A DNA stretch of 64,000 bases from Helicobacter anseris (lineage in GTDB: Bacteria > Campylobacterota > Campylobacteria > Campylobacterales > Helicobacteraceae), in contig NZ_NXLX01000002.1 of NCBI RefSeq assembly GCF_003364335.1, forward strand, positions 89,437 to 153,436, written 5' to 3'. Shown one piece after another: positions 17,132 through 27,392 of this stretch. Position 1 is the stretch's first letter; every line of letters starts with the position of its first letter. Below the pieces are notes generated by a model. That model was not told where the DNA came from and searched no databases. It was given only the letters and a program-made list of their open reading frames with translations. A program made the translations under genes and the position numbers.

Positions 17132-18430
17132 CTAATCTATCCCCACCCTTCCGCATACGGCTTCGGAGATGAGGGTGGATTTGTATTCTTTGATGAGATT
17201 GATTTGGGATTTGATTTTTGAGATTGCTAAATCTATTTTTGCTATCTGCGTATCCAAATATTCTGCAATAGCTTTTTGCTCTTCAAGGGGTGGGAGAGGG
17301 ATTTTTAATTCATTATATTTATCCGCACCAATATTTTCAATTGTAGCCTTATTCAAGATAATGTCTCTCCATTGTAAGTATGAATAAGATTTTGTGTAAT
17401 AAAAAACAAAATCAGAACTTGCAATCCTAAAATTTAAAGAAGCTTTTATCAAATAACCTGCATAACAGGCAAGTCCTTGATAGTCTTTAAACTGAAAGGT
17501 TTTTCCTACCGTTGCCCCACTTCTAGCAAACAAAATATCACCCTCTGATAAAAGAAAGTTTTCTGCTATTTCTGGAGGTAAAGATTTGAAAGTTTCGTCT
17601 TTAAGCATTCCATTTTGGTCAAAATCCGTAATGCGTATATATCTTGGATAAGTCCTCTCTGTTAGCTCTGCTGTCTCATTTGCACCATATGATAGATTTT
17701 CTTTAATTAAGTACTTAAGTTTTCTTACTTCCCAATGTGTGGGGATTTTTCCAAGCCACTCTACTCCACTATCTTTGAGAGAGGTTGAAGAATCAAGCCC
17801 TTGGGTAACGCACTGATTGATGAGGGTTTGCTTTTTCTCTTCTAGGAGGGTGATGAGCTTTTGCTTTTTGGTGATAAAGTCTTCAATTTGCTGAGTTTTT
17901 TTATCAAGAAAATCTGCGATTGCTTTTTGTTCTTGAAGGGGTGGAAACATAATTTTAATATCAAGCAATTCATCACAACCTAGCGTTGATCGAACTCCTG
18001 TTCCCAAAAAATTAAAAATATGCTTTAAATACAAATCAAAATACTGATAATAAAAATATTTTGAAAATACACCTTGTCTTGGAATTAATCTAATATAAGC
18101 TGAACTCATAATGCCTATTTTATGCACATACCCAACACGACTTGTTTTGAGATTGTCCAAATCTATAAGTTTAAAAACCAAGTCATCTTGTTGAAAAATT
18201 TGATATGTTCTGAAATCTGCTGGATTCAATCCATCATTTTTTTCAATATCTCTTTCAATTACTCCACTCATAGTTAGAGCCAATCTTTCTTGGCATTGCA
18301 ACTCAGAATTCAATACTTTCTTATTGAAAAATAAAAAAACTCCACGCACTATACTCCAATGCTTAGGAATCTTCCCTAGCCAAGGGATTCCACTCTCTCT
18401 GTAGGCAACGCTCTGTGGTGCTAGACTCAT
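17132..18430 (-). CDS. hsdS: Type I restriction-modification specificity subunit HsdS
   Basis: 432 residues in two matching halves. Each opens with a near-identical segment (SGIPWLGKIPKHWS at ~13 and SGVEWLGKIPTHWE at ~221), followed by a variable target-recognition domain and a conserved helix (PPLQEQKAIADFLD and PPLEEQKAIAEYLD). The two recognition domains each read half of a bipartite target; neither target can be told from sequence. The recognition domains are AT-rich while the conserved spacers are not, the usual mosaic of exchangeable domains. Overlaps hsdM by four bases and ends 13 bases before the SIR2-like gene. Confidence 0.94.
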   Translation of the reverse strand: MSLAPQSVAYRESGIPWLGKIPKHWSIVRGVFLFFNKKVLNSELQCQERLALTMSGVIERDIEKNDGLNPADFRTYQIFQQDDLVFKLIDLDNLKTSRVGYVHKIGIMSSAYIRLIPRQGVFSKYFYYQYFDLYLKHIFNFLGTGVRSTLGCDELLDIKIMFPPLQEQKAIADFLDKKTQQIEDFITKKQKLITLLEEKKQTLINQCVTQGLDSSTSLKDSGVEWLGKIPTHWEVRKLKYLIKENLSYGANETAELTERTYPRYIRITDFDQNGMLKDETFKSLPPEIAENFLLSEGDILFARSGATVGKTFQFKDYQGLACYAGYLIKASLNFRIASSDFVFYYTKSYSYLQWRDIILNKATIENIGADKYNELKIPLPPLEEQKAIAEYLDTQIAKIDLAISKIKSQINLIKEYKSTLISEAVCGRVGID

Positions 18431-20337
18431 TGTAAAATCTCACTAAGCAAGCTTTGCACTTCACTCTCTAGACTCTCTAGCTCTGCTTTGATTTCTCCCA
18501 TACTTCGTGGGGGAGTGTAGGTGTAGAAGTATTTGTTGAAAAGGATTTCATAGCCCACACTTGCACTCTCATAATCTATCCAAGAGTTTGGCACATAGGG
18601 TTTGACTTCGTTTTGATAGTAGGTGTCTATATCGACTTTGAGAGGGATTTTCTCTGTATTGCTTGTTTTGTCGCTGTCTATGAGGAGGTTAGCTTCAGCT
18701 TTGCTGAGTTTTACTCCAAGATAGGAGAGGAAGTGGGCTTTGTCTTTGAAGTCTTGGGGGTGGGATTCTAGATAAGTGAGTTTCTCTAGGAGGGCTTCTT
18801 TTTGGGCTAGGGAGTTAAACTTCTCATCTTCTAGCAAGTCTTGAGTGCTTCTGGGTCGCTCTATTGTGATTTTGGTGTAGCCAAAGTCTTCATTGTCTAG
18901 CACTAGGGCATCTCCCTCACAAGCATAGTCCAAAAACAGCTTTGTGATTGCATCGATATGTGAGGAGTCCATTTGGTGCTGTTTGTCACCTAGGGATTTT
19001 TTCATCTTGGAGTAGTATTTCTCGCTTGTGGCGTTGATGAGCTGGACTTTGCCTTTCTTCTCTTCTTTTTTTCTGTTGGTGATGATCCAAATAAAAGTCG
19101 GTATGCCTGTGTTATAGAACATATTGGTAGGTAAGGCGATGATGGCTTCTAGGTAGTCGTTTTCTATGATGTGTTTGCGGATAGCCACTTGTCCGCTGTC
19201 TGAGTTGAAAAGGGAGCTTCCATTATGCACGGAGGCGATACGAGAGCCTTGAGGGGTTTGCTTCATCTTGGATACCATATTGAGCAAAAACATCATTTGC
19301 CCATCACTTTTGCTTGTGATTCCCACTTGGAATCGTGGGTCAGAGCAAGAGGTTTTGCCTCCTTTTTTCTCCACATTTAAAGCTTTTTGATCTTTTTCCC
19401 ACGACTTGCCATAGGGAGGGTTGGTGAGCATAAAGTCAAATTGAAGATTGCCTAGCTTGTCCTCACTAAGAGTTGAGCCGTATTTGATATTGTCAGGATT
19501 TTCGCCTTTGATAAGCATATCGGCTTTGCAGATAGCGTAAGTTTCAGGGTTTATCTCTTGTCCGTAGAGGAGGATAGAGGCATTTGAGCGGATTAACCCT
19601 TGAGGGTCTGTGATGAAGTCTTTGGATTCTGTAAGCATCCCTCCACTACCACAGGCATTGTCATAGATGAGGAATGAACCTTCTTGGATTTGCTCTTTGA
19701 TGGGGAGGAAGATGAGATGAGTCATTAGCTGGATAATCTCTCTGGGGGTGAAGTGCTCCCCTGCTTCTTCGTTGTTTTCTTCGTTGAATTTCCTTATCAG
19801 CTCTTCAAAGACATAGCCCATCCCTAGGTTGCTTAGCCCTTGTTGGAGGATATTGCCTTGAGAATCTAATATAGGGTTGATGGAGAGATTGATTTTTGGA
19901 GAGCAAAATCGCTCAATGACTGCAAAGAGGATTTTTGAATCTTCAAGAGTATCAAGCTGATTTTTGAACTTGAATTTTGCGATAATGTCTTGGATATTGG
20001 GGCTGAAGCTATCAAGGTAGTTTTCAAAATTGGCTCGAATATTTTTTGGATCATTGCAAAGGGATTGAAGGGTAAAGTTTGAGTAGTTGTAAAAACTCAT
20101 AGAACTACCTTGAGAGCCCGTGAGAAGAGAATCGACATTTTCTAGCTTGTCTTTGTAGGTTTGATAGGTTTTAATCACTTTTTCTTTGGTTGACTCAAGC
20201 ATACAATCAAGTCGTCTGATCACTGTCATTGGCAATATCACATCACGATACTTGCCTTTGACATAGACATCACGCAAGAGGTCATCAGCAACGCCCCAAA
20301 TGAAGTTGATAATGGGTTGGAATTGAGCGGTATCCAT
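18427..20337 (-). CDS. hsdM: Type I restriction-modification methyltransferase subunit HsdM
   Basis: About 636 residues. N-terminal HsdM helical domain ('INFIWGVADDLLRDVY', 'VILPMTVIRRLDCML'), then the N6-adenine methyltransferase core with SAM motif I 'YDNACGSGGM' (226-235), 'EHFTPREII' and catalytic NPPY (307-310). It methylates adenine in the target chosen by HsdS and protects host DNA. ATG at 20337 is preceded by GGAG eight bases away; an in-frame GTG at 20340 has GGAG five bases away, so the start is uncertain by one codon. First gene of the hsd operon; 119 bases of very AT-rich DNA separate it from hemE. GC-rich relative to the window (28/60 at 18721-18780). Confidence 0.95.
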   Translation of the reverse strand: MDTAQFQPIINFIWGVADDLLRDVYVKGKYRDVILPMTVIRRLDCMLESTKEKVIKTYQTYKDKLENVDSLLTGSQGSSMSFYNYSNFTLQSLCNDPKNIRANFENYLDSFSPNIQDIIAKFKFKNQLDTLEDSKILFAVIERFCSPKINLSINPILDSQGNILQQGLSNLGMGYVFEELIRKFNEENNEEAGEHFTPREIIQLMTHLIFLPIKEQIQEGSFLIYDNACGSGGMLTESKDFITDPQGLIRSNASILLYGQEINPETYAICKADMLIKGENPDNIKYGSTLSEDKLGNLQFDFMLTNPPYGKSWEKDQKALNVEKKGGKTSCSDPRFQVGITSKSDGQMMFLLNMVSKMKQTPQGSRIASVHNGSSLFNSDSGQVAIRKHIIENDYLEAIIALPTNMFYNTGIPTFIWIITNRKKEEKKGKVQLINATSEKYYSKMKKSLGDKQHQMDSSHIDAITKLFLDYACEGDALVLDNEDFGYTKITIERPRSTQDLLEDEKFNSLAQKEALLEKLTYLESHPQDFKDKAHFLSYLGVKLSKAEANLLIDSDKTSNTEKIPLKVDIDTYYQNEVKPYVPNSWIDYESASVGYEILFNKYFYTYTPPRSMGEIKAELESLESEVQSLLSEILQ

Positions 20338-20459
20338 CACAAATACTCCAAGAAAAAAATAAAAGAAAAATTTTATAAAATTTTCAAGGATTCTTCAAGA
20401 AAAATAGAAAAACAAAAATATAAAATTTTTATTTTCCTAAACTTTGATATAGATAGGTT

Positions 20460-21482
20460 TTATCTTTTTGTTTTTTTATGGACTAGCTCTACAAGTTTGA
20501 TTGCATTTTCTCTTGGTAAATCAGGGAGCATACCATGCCCTAGATTGAAAATATGCCCTGCTTTTTTACCCATAATAGAGATGATTTCATCTACCGCCAT
20601 TTCCATACTATCTTCATTATAAAGCCTGCTAGGTTCTAGATTGCCTTGCAAGACATATTTTTGACCCAAAATGCGTTTTGCAAGCTCCATAGGTGTGCCC
20701 CAATCCACTCCAAAAACATCAAACTTACCATCGATAGATTCTAAATATCCCGCAATACCTTTTGGGAATAAAATGACAGGAATCTCTGGAAAATGGGTTT
20801 TTAGATAATGTGCGATATCTTTCATATACCCCCAGCTAAATTCAAAGTAAGCCTCTTTTTCCAATGCACTCGCCCAAGAATCAAAAATCATCACAGCATT
20901 TGCTCCTGCTTTGATTTGCATACTCAAATATCCCTTTAGCTCATCGGTAATTTGCTTTAGGAGATAGTGCATAGTTTGAGGATTTGCATAAAGCATTTTT
21001 TTGCTTTTTGCATAAGTCTTACTCCCCTCACCCTCTATCATATAAGTTGCCAATGTCCAAGGAGAACCACAAAAGCCAATCAAAGCCTTATCTTTTGGAA
21101 GACTACCTCTAACTTTAGAAATCGTGTCATAAACATAATCAAGTTTTAGATAGGCATCTTGTTTGAGAGCACACACATCTTGATAATTTTCAATAGTGCG
21201 AGAAAATTTTGGCCCTTCACCTGCTAAAAATTCTAGTGGCAATCCCATTTCAAGAGGAACCACTAAAATATCACTAAACAAAATTGCTGCATCAACATTC
21301 AAGATATCCACTGGTTGTAAAGTAACCTCTGTAGCCAAATCCACATTATGACAAAGCTCCAAAAAGCTTCCTGCTTTTTTTCTACTTTCTTTATACTCAC
21401 TTAGATATCTTCCCGCTTGCCTCATCATCCATATCGGAGTATAGGGTGTTTCTTTTCTTTTGCACGCATCAATAAAAATCAT
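20460..21482 (-). CDS. hemE: Uroporphyrinogen decarboxylase HemE
   Basis: 340 residues with the family N-terminal signature '[13 protein letters not shown]', the catalytic Asp region '[17 protein letters not shown]' and '[16 protein letters not shown]'. Near the end, '[16 protein letters not shown]' is the conserved C-terminal motif. Converts uroporphyrinogen III to coproporphyrinogen III in haem synthesis, cytoplasmic. Starts 21 bases after mqnD on the same strand, with AAAGGA before the ATG, so the two are probably co-transcribed. Confidence 0.95.
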   Translation of the reverse strand: MIFIDACKRKETPYTPIWMMRQAGRYLSEYKESRKKAGSFLELCHNVDLATEVTLQPVDILNVDAAILFSDILVVPLEMGLPLEFLAGEGPKFSRTIENYQDVCALKQDAYLKLDYVYDTISKVRGSLPKDKALIGFCGSPWTLATYMIEGEGSKTYAKSKKMLYANPQTMHYLLKQITDELKGYLSMQIKAGANAVMIFDSWASALEKEAYFEFSWGYMKDIAHYLKTHFPEIPVILFPKGIAGYLESIDGKFDVFGVDWGTPMELAKRILGQKYVLQGNLEPSRLYNEDSMEMAVDEIISIMGKKAGHIFNLGHGMLPDLPRENAIKLVELVHKKTKR

Positions 21483-21503
21483 TTTTTATCCTTTTTTATA
21501 GAG

Positions 21504-22367
21504 TTATGAATAGCGAAAATCTACATATTCAGAAGGGATGAAAAAATCCTCGCATTTATTTATCAAAATATCATAAAAACCTCCATCATATCCCAATTTA
21601 AACATCATATCAATACCTTCTATTTGTTTTTCATTCAAACAAATAGAATCTGCATTAGCATAAAGATTGAGATATGTTTGAAGCTTATCTGAATCTACTC
21701 GTATAAGATTTCTTTCTAAAAGCATATTGGATAAATTTTGCTTGCCCTTTAGTGCGACTTTTACAGCCTTTATCAAAGTGTTTTCTATATCTATTGCCTT
21801 ATTTAGTGGTATCGATCTGCGCAGTGCCATACCTCCCAAAGGTAGCGGAAGCTCACTTTTTGATAAATCAACCCAAATATCCCATATCTCTCGCTCCACC
21901 ACCAAATCTTGATGATAGGTCAAAATGGATTCATGAATCAAAACTCCAGCATCTACTTCTTTGTTTAACACAGCCTCTTCAATTTCCAAAAAGTTTTTAT
22001 AAACAATCCTTGCTTCAGGGTATGCAAGCTGAAATAAAAGTGCATTACTCGTATGCTTACCACTCAATGCAACTTTAAAATTTCTTTTTAACTTTGTATC
22101 TTTTAATTTAATAAGTTTTGGCCCATAGCCATTTCCAAAACTCACTCCTGTTTTTAGCAAAGCATATTCTTTTCTAATTTTTGGATATAAAGCAAAGGAT
22201 ATTGCACTGACATCAAGTTCTTGTAACAATGCCATAGAGTTTAGAGTTTCTATATCAAGTGCAGTATTGTGAAATTTTAAACCAAGCTCACTTTCAACCC
22301 AGCCAAAAACGATTGCATAAAACATAAATAAATCATCAGCATCTGGACTATGCCCTACACTAATCAC
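21504..22367 (-). CDS. mqnD: 1,4-dihydroxy-6-naphthoate synthase MqnD
   Basis: 287 residues resembling a periplasmic-binding-protein fold enzyme without a signal peptide. The opening 'SVGHSPDADDLFMFYA' and 'LPLPLGGMALRR' are characteristic of MqnD. It converts cyclic dehypoxanthine futalosine to 1,4-dihydroxy-6-naphthoate in the futalosine route to menaquinone used by Helicobacter and Campylobacter. Start is GTG at 22367 with AAGGA six bases upstream; there is no competing ATG. Upstream of hemE in a two-gene unit. Confidence 0.9.
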   Translation of the reverse strand: MISVGHSPDADDLFMFYAIVFGWVESELGLKFHNTALDIETLNSMALLQELDVSAISFALYPKIRKEYALLKTGVSFGNGYGPKLIKLKDTKLKRNFKVALSGKHTSNALLFQLAYPEARIVYKNFLEIEEAVLNKEVDAGVLIHESILTYHQDLVVEREIWDIWVDLSKSELPLPLGGMALRRSIPLNKAIDIENTLIKAVKVALKGKQNLSNMLLERNLIRVDSDKLQTYLNLYANADSICLNEKQIEGIDMMFKLGYDGGFYDILINKCEDFFIPSEYVDFRYS

Positions 22368-22449
22368 TATTTTTCCTTATTTGAATTTGTTTCTATAAAA
22401 GGGTATTATATTTTTTTTAAAACAATAAAAAGTTAAAAAGAGGTGTGCA

Positions 22450-23193
22450 ATGCTTGTTTTTATCACTGGGGCTAGCTCTGGTTTTGGCGAGGCGATGGCC
22501 AAAAAATTTGTCCTAGAGGGGCATGAGGTTATTTTGCTTGCTAGAAGATTAGAGAAGTTAGAAAAACTACAACAAGAATTAGGATCAAAATGTATTAAAA
22601 TCATTGCAAGTGATGTAATGGATATAAAAAATATAAAGCAGGCTTTAGGCGATGAGATATCAAAAATTGATGTCTTAATCAATAATGCTGGTCTAGCGCT
22701 AGGTATAGAATCTGCTGAAGAGTGTGACATAAAAGATTGGGAAAATATGGTCACTACTAATATTTTAGGACTCATTAAAATAACTCATCTAATTTTGCCA
22801 TTTATGGTAGAAAAACAAAGTGGGCATATTATCAATATAGGCTCTATTGCTGGAAGCTATCCTTATTATGGAGGAAATGTTTATGGTGCTACAAAAGCTT
22901 TTGTAAAGCAATTTAGTCTTAATCTTAGGGCTGATTTGGTGGATAAAAATATTAGAGTTACCAATATAGAACCAGGTCTATGCGGTGGTAGCGAATTTTC
23001 CATCGTGAGATTTAAAGGCGATGAACAAAAAGCTAAAGATTTATACAAAAATACAAACCCACTAATGCCACAAGACATAGCAGAGAGTGTATATTGGTGT
23101 GCGACATTGCCCGCTCACATCAATATCAACAGACTAGAGATTATGCCAACAACACAGGCAAGCGCTGGATTAAAAGTGCATAAAAAGCTATAA
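22450..23193 (+). CDS. Short-chain dehydrogenase/reductase (YdfG-like)
   Basis: 247 residues with the classical SDR motifs: TGASSGFG (~6-13, NAD(P) binding), NNAG, the catalytic Ser in '[14 protein letters not shown]' and the Y-x-x-x-K in 'VYGATKAF', followed by '[13 protein letters not shown]'. The closest named relatives are NADP-dependent serine/3-hydroxy acid dehydrogenases (YdfG). Substrate in this organism is not known. AGAGG lies nine bases before the ATG. Convergent with mnmA, overlapping its end by six bases. Confidence 0.85.
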   Translation: MLVFITGASSGFGEAMAKKFVLEGHEVILLARRLEKLEKLQQELGSKCIKIIASDVMDIKNIKQALGDEISKIDVLINNAGLALGIESAEECDIKDWENMVTTNILGLIKITHLILPFMVEKQSGHIINIGSIAGSYPYYGGNVYGATKAFVKQFSLNLRADLVDKNIRVTNIEPGLCGGSEFSIVRFKGDEQKAKDLYKNTNPLMPQDIAESVYWCATLPAHININRLEIMPTTQASAGLKVHKKL

Positions 23194-24216
23194 AATAACT
23201 CCACCACCTATCACTTTATCTTCAATATACACAACAAGAGCTTGTCCTTTGGCTACGCCATAGGCAGGTTCTTTGAGCTGTGCAATGATTTTATCATCTT
23301 TTAGAGTAACCATCGCCTTACTTGGGATACTGCGATATCTTATCTTGATAAAATATTCTCCATCTTTAAAATCTTTTGAAAGTGATTTATTAAGCGCAGT
23401 AACACTAAAAGTTGCTAATTCTTCTTTTTTTCCTACAACAATCTCATTTTTTTGCGGATCTATGCTCAATACAAAATGTGGTTCATGTGCTCCTTTAATA
23501 TTAAAGCCTCTTCTTTTGCCAATAGTATATTGCATATAACCTTTGTGAGTTCCAATCACATTGCCCTTTAAATCCCTTACCTTTCCCTCTTTTTCTACTT
23601 CTAAATGTTTTTTCAAAATATTAATATAGTCTGTATCTACAAAGCATATTTCTTGAGATTCTTTATAAGTTTCCAAACTACCAAGCCAAGGCATTGCTTC
23701 AAAAGCCTTTGGCTTTACCTCTTCTTTTAGCATATCTCCTAGTGGGAAAATCAAAGCATCAATCGCATCTTGTGAAATTGCATATAAAAAATAACTTTGG
23801 TCTTTTGTCTTATCTCTTGCTTCTTGTATGTATTTTTTTCCATCAATTTGAGCAATTCTAGCATAATGACCCGTAGCAATTTTGTCACAACCTTGCTTAA
23901 AAGCCTCTTCTAATGCAAAACCAAACTTCATCAGAGGATTACAAAGAGCACAAGGATTTGGAGTCTCTCCTCTTTTGTAGCTTTCTATAAATTCATTATA
24001 GACTTTTTGTCTAAAAGAATCCTGCGCTTCTAATACCTCAAAATCAATCTCAAGATTTTTTGCGACTTTTTTACAATTATTGATAAAAATCTTATGTTTT
24101 TCTTCTTTGTCATGGAGTTTAAGATAAAAACCCTTAACCTCATAACCTTGTTGTTTCAATAAATAAGCCGAATAGGAGCTATCCACACCACCACTCATCA
24201 AAAGTGCAACTTTCAT
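23188..24216 (-). CDS. mnmA: tRNA-specific 2-thiouridylase MnmA
   Basis: 342 residues; PP-loop SGGVDSS (8-14) for ATP, the conserved '[17 protein letters not shown]' with the nucleophilic cysteine, and 'SQEICFVDT' with the second catalytic cysteine. Forms 2-thiouridine at the wobble base of Lys, Glu and Gln tRNAs. AAGGA lies before the ATG. It follows accA by about 20 bases and may be read through from the fatty-acid genes upstream. Confidence 0.95.
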   Translation of the reverse strand: MKVALLMSGGVDSSYSAYLLKQQGYEVKGFYLKLHDKEEKHKIFINNCKKVAKNLEIDFEVLEAQDSFRQKVYNEFIESYKRGETPNPCALCNPLMKFGFALEEAFKQGCDKIATGHYARIAQIDGKKYIQEARDKTKDQSYFLYAISQDAIDALIFPLGDMLKEEVKPKAFEAMPWLGSLETYKESQEICFVDTDYINILKKHLEVEKEGKVRDLKGNVIGTHKGYMQYTIGKRRGFNIKGAHEPHFVLSIDPQKNEIVVGKKEELATFSVTALNKSLSKDFKDGEYFIKIRYRSIPSKAMVTLKDDKIIAQLKEPAYGVAKGQALVVYIEDKVIGGGVIL

Positions 24217-24235
24217 ATACTTTCCTTATAAAGTT

Positions 24236-25162
24236 TTAAGAAAATGCTCCATAAGACATAAGTTTCTGGAATCTTTTCTCAAGAAAATTTTTATCATTCC
24301 TTATTTGTTGCAAGTTATCAAGAAAGTATTTTTTAATAGATTGAGCAGCAAAATCTTTATCCCTATGTGCCCCTTTAGTTGGCTCTAGAATAATATCATC
24401 AATAAGTCCAAAATTTTTGAGATCATTGGGAGTTATTTTCATTGCTTTTGTGGCAGATTCTATTTTTGTCGGGTCATTCCACAAAATAGCAGCACAACCC
24501 TCTGGTGATATTACACTAAAAATAGAATATTGCATCATCGCAAGCCTATCTGCAACTCCTATCGCAAGTGCTCCACCACTACCACCTTCTCCTATGATAA
24601 TAGAAATAGTTGGAACCTTTATATTTGCAAATTCTTGCAAATTTTTTGCAATAGCCTCACTTTGCCCCCTTTCCTCTGCCCCAATCCCAGGATAAGCTCC
24701 GGCAGTATCAACTAGCATTAAAATAGGGATATCAAATTTCTCTGCAAATTTAGCTGCCCTTAAAGCCTTTCTATATCCTTCTGGATTTGGCATTCCAAAA
24801 TTTCTCATAACTTTTGTCTTTGTGCCCCTGCCTTTTTCCTCACCAATAACAAGAACACTATTACCATCTATTTTTCCAATAAAGCATACTATTGCTTTAT
24901 CATCTCCAAAATGCCTATCTCCATAAATCTCATAAGAATCTGTAAGTAACATTTGAATATAATCAAGAGCATAAGGTCTATCAGGGTGCCTAGCAAGTTG
25001 AAGCTTTTGATAATCACTCATATTACTATAAACAGAACGAACTTCTTTTTCAAGCTCAACTTCTAAAATATCTCTTGCAGCAGTATCCCCCCGGATAACT
25101 GCCATCTCTATTTCATCTTGTATTGTCTTGATTTTTTTTTCAAAATCTAGATATGTAGCCAT
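24236..25162 (-). CDS. accA: Acetyl-CoA carboxylase carboxyltransferase subunit alpha AccA
   Basis: 308 residues, near the usual ~315 of short AccA. Family segments '[17 protein letters not shown]', '[25 protein letters not shown]' and the oxyanion-hole region '[20 protein letters not shown]' are all clear. With AccD it transfers the carboxyl group from biotin to acetyl-CoA, the first step of fatty acid synthesis. Lies 21 bases downstream of fabF on the same strand, forming an acpP-fabF-accA unit. Confidence 0.95.
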   Translation of the reverse strand: MATYLDFEKKIKTIQDEIEMAVIRGDTAARDILEVELEKEVRSVYSNMSDYQKLQLARHPDRPYALDYIQMLLTDSYEIYGDRHFGDDKAIVCFIGKIDGNSVLVIGEEKGRGTKTKVMRNFGMPNPEGYRKALRAAKFAEKFDIPILMLVDTAGAYPGIGAEERGQSEAIAKNLQEFANIKVPTISIIIGEGGSGGALAIGVADRLAMMQYSIFSVISPEGCAAILWNDPTKIESATKAMKITPNDLKNFGLIDDIILEPTKGAHRDKDFAAQSIKKYFLDNLQQIRNDKNFLEKRFQKLMSYGAFS

Positions 25163-25183
25163 ATTCTATTTCTCTATTTAAGC

Positions 25184-26416
25184 TTAAACTTTTTTGAAAA
25201 TAACTACTCCATTGGTGCCACCAAATCCAAAGGAGTTGCTCATAATGGCATTGATTTTAGAATTTCTAGCAATATTTGGGATGTAATCCAAATCACATTC
25301 TGGATCTTTTACTTCTTGATTGATAGTAGGAGGTAGAGTATCGCTCTGCATTGCCATAATCGAAATTACAGCCTCAAGAGCTCCCGCAGCTCCTAAACAA
25401 TGTCCTATCTGACCTTTTGTAGAGCTAATAGGTGGTATATCACTACCAAAAACCTTCTTAATTGCCATTGTCTCAAAAAGATCATTATAGAATGTACTAG
25501 TTCCGTGTGCATTGATATAATCAATTTTAATATTAGCCATATTCAAGGCAGCCTTCATAGCTCTAGCTGCCCCTTCTCCTTCTGGTGCTGGCGTAGTGAT
25601 ATGATTTGCATCTCCACTTTCTCCAAATCCTACTATTTCTGCATAAATCTTTGCACCTCTTGCCTTTGCACTCTCATATTCTTCTAAAACCAAAGCTCCA
25701 GAACCCTCACCCATAACAAATCCATTACGCTCTTTATCAAATGGCCTAGAAGCTTTTTGTGGCTCATCATTTCTATCACTAAGTGCTTTCATCGCGGCAA
25801 AACCACCAATTCCTACAGGACATATAGCTGATTCTGAACCAATTACAAGCATTTTATCTGCACCATTTAACATAATTGTTTTTGCTGCTTCTATAATTGC
25901 ATGAGTTCCAGCTGCGCAAGCTGTTACACTAGCTAAGTTTGGACCCTTTATACCAAATTCTATTGAAGTAAAACCACCTAGCATATTTACAAGAGCTGAC
26001 GGAATAAAAAATGGGTTAATTCTTCTAGGACCTCTTTCAAAGCAAGTTACTGAATTTTTTTCAATATTGCCCAATCCACCAATCCCAGCAGCACTACTAA
26101 CACCAAATCTATCAGCAATATCCTCAGCACACTTACCCTCATTATTTATAAGACCACTATCTTCCATAGCTTCCTTTGAAGCTTTTAGTGCAAGTTGTAT
26201 AAAACGATCGGCTTTTTTAACCTCTTTTGGATTCATAACTGTATTTGGATCAAAATCCGTGATTTCTGCCGCAATTTGAACAGGAAAATCACTTACATCA
26301 AAACTAGTTATTCTCTTAACTCCACATTTTCCATCAACTATGGACTTAAAAGAATCACTCTTATTTAAACCTAGTGAATTTACCATTCCTAAACCAGTTA
26401 CTACAACACGACGCAC
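25184..26416 (-). CDS. fabF: Beta-ketoacyl-ACP synthase II FabF
   Basis: 410 residues with the Cys-His-His triad: Cys in 'ASVTACAAGTHAI', His in 'INAHGTSTFYNDLFE' and His in 'KGQIGHCLGAAGALEA'. Elongates acyl-ACP with malonyl-ACP. Start is GTG at 26416, five bases after AAAAAGGAG; an ATG two bases upstream is out of frame. Separated from acpP by 83 bases holding a strong terminator, so fabF level may depend on read-through. Confidence 0.95.
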   Translation of the reverse strand: MRRVVVTGLGMVNSLGLNKSDSFKSIVDGKCGVKRITSFDVSDFPVQIAAEITDFDPNTVMNPKEVKKADRFIQLALKASKEAMEDSGLINNEGKCAEDIADRFGVSSAAGIGGLGNIEKNSVTCFERGPRRINPFFIPSALVNMLGGFTSIEFGIKGPNLASVTACAAGTHAIIEAAKTIMLNGADKMLVIGSESAICPVGIGGFAAMKALSDRNDEPQKASRPFDKERNGFVMGEGSGALVLEEYESAKARGAKIYAEIVGFGESGDANHITTPAPEGEGAARAMKAALNMANIKIDYINAHGTSTFYNDLFETMAIKKVFGSDIPPISSTKGQIGHCLGAAGALEAVISIMAMQSDTLPPTINQEVKDPECDLDYIPNIARNSKINAIMSNSFGFGGTNGVVIFKKV

Positions 26417-26461
26417 ATCAACTCCTTTTTAAGAATCTATAAATATTTCTTTAAAAAATCA

Positions 26462-26492
26462 AAAAAAACAAAAGTGTGCAGTTTCTGCACAC
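26462..26492 (-). terminator. Rho-independent terminator between acpP and fabF
   Basis: GTGTGCAG (26474-26481), 3-base loop and CTGCACAC (26485-26492) form a perfect 8-bp stem. On the minus strand it is followed by TTTTG and a run of T. It starts eight bases after the acpP stop, where it would let acpP be transcribed well above fabF and accA. Confidence 0.85.
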
Positions 26493-26499
26493 CTAGCTC

Positions 26500-26733
26500 T
26501 TACTTTTTATTAGCTTCAATGTAAGCTACTACATCACCTACAGTGCTAATTTTTTCTGCTTGATCATCAGGGATCTCAATATCAAACTTTTCTTCCAAAG
26601 CCATAACAAGCTCAACAACATCAAGAGAATCAGCACCTAAATCTTTTACAAATTCTGCCTCTAATTTCACTTGATTTGCATCTACACTCAATTGTTGCAC
26701 TACCACTTCTTTAACATCATCAAAAATTGCCAT
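26500..26733 (-). CDS. acpP: Acyl carrier protein AcpP
   Basis: 77 residues, acidic, with the phosphopantetheine serine in '[14 protein letters not shown]' (Ser ~37). The ATG at 26733 follows AAGGAG by six bases and gives the standard N-terminus [11 protein letters not shown]; a longer in-frame version from 26766 would add eleven residues not found in ACPs. Carries acyl chains in fatty acid synthesis. Followed by a terminator, consistent with ACP being needed in excess over FabF. Confidence 0.97.
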   Translation of the reverse strand: MAIFDDVKEVVVQQLSVDANQVKLEAEFVKDLGADSLDVVELVMALEEKFDIEIPDDQAEKISTVGDVVAYIEANKK

Positions 26734-26834
26734 TTTTTTCTCCTTGGGTATATTTAAAGAATGCAAAATTCTAGCAAAGTTTTTTTAAAATAAACTTAAA
26801 TTTTACTTAAAAATAAGGAGTTAAGGGGTTTTCC

Positions 26835-27392
26835 TTATTTAAGCTCTATAAAATTTAATAAAATCTCTCTTCCATATTCTGAAAGAATAGATTCTGGATG
26901 AAACTGCAAGCCAAAAATTGGCAATACACGATGCTCTAATCCCATAATAATACCATCAGAGCTGATACAACTTTTTCTTAAATGTGTGGATAAAGATTGC
27001 ACATGCAGTGAATGATAACGACCGACATTGAATTCCTCTGGTATATGCCTATACAACAAACTTTCTTTATAACAAACCTTTATTCTAGAAATTTTGCCAT
27101 GATAGGGTTGGGATAATTTGCCAACTTGAGAATCAAAAAAATACGCAATAATCTGATGCCCTAGGCAGATACCTAAAATTGGTTTTATGGTATAAAATCT
27201 TTTTAAAATTGCCAGAGTGTTTTTCATATCTTTGGGATGTCCATGTCCTGGAGATAATATTATATGTGAAGCTTCTTGAAGATAATCCCAATCTACCTTA
27301 TTGCAATAAAAAGTTTTTATCTCAAAATCTTTTAGATAATGCACAATATTATAAGTAAAAGAATCATAATGATCAATCATTGCAATTTTCAC
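26835..27392 (-). CDS. pabA: Anthranilate/aminodeoxychorismate synthase glutamine amidotransferase subunit (PabA/TrpG)
   Basis: 185 residues; class I glutamine amidotransferase with 'IDHYDSFTYNIVHYL' at the start, nucleophile Cys in 'ILGICLGHQ' and the His-Glu pair in 'GLQFHPESIL'. Start is GTG at 27392, overlapping the pabB-C stop as GTGA, with AGAGGT six bases upstream; a longer frame to 27431 would run into pabB-C without a ribosome site. Placement right after pabB-C points to folate (p-aminobenzoate) synthesis rather than tryptophan. The canonical G-P-G of the oxyanion loop appears here as 'LSPGHGHP'. Confidence 0.88.
   Translation of the reverse strand: MKIAMIDHYDSFTYNIVHYLKDFEIKTFYCNKVDWDYLQEASHIILSPGHGHPKDMKNTLAILKRFYTIKPILGICLGHQIIAYFFDSQVGKLSQPYHGKISRIKVCYKESLLYRHIPEEFNVGRYHSLHVQSLSTHLRKSCISSDGIIMGLEHRVLPIFGLQFHPESILSEYGREILLNFIELK

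Noticed and set aside
20341..20459. Reading frame crossing from the hsdM start into hemE (20317-20622, plus strand)
   Set aside because: Antisense to hsdM and hemE, lysine/isoleucine-rich low-complexity sequence, no ribosome site.
22377..22775. Minus-strand 132-codon frame over the SDR gene
   Set aside because: Shadow of the SDR coding sequence; serine/phenylalanine-rich, no ribosome site.
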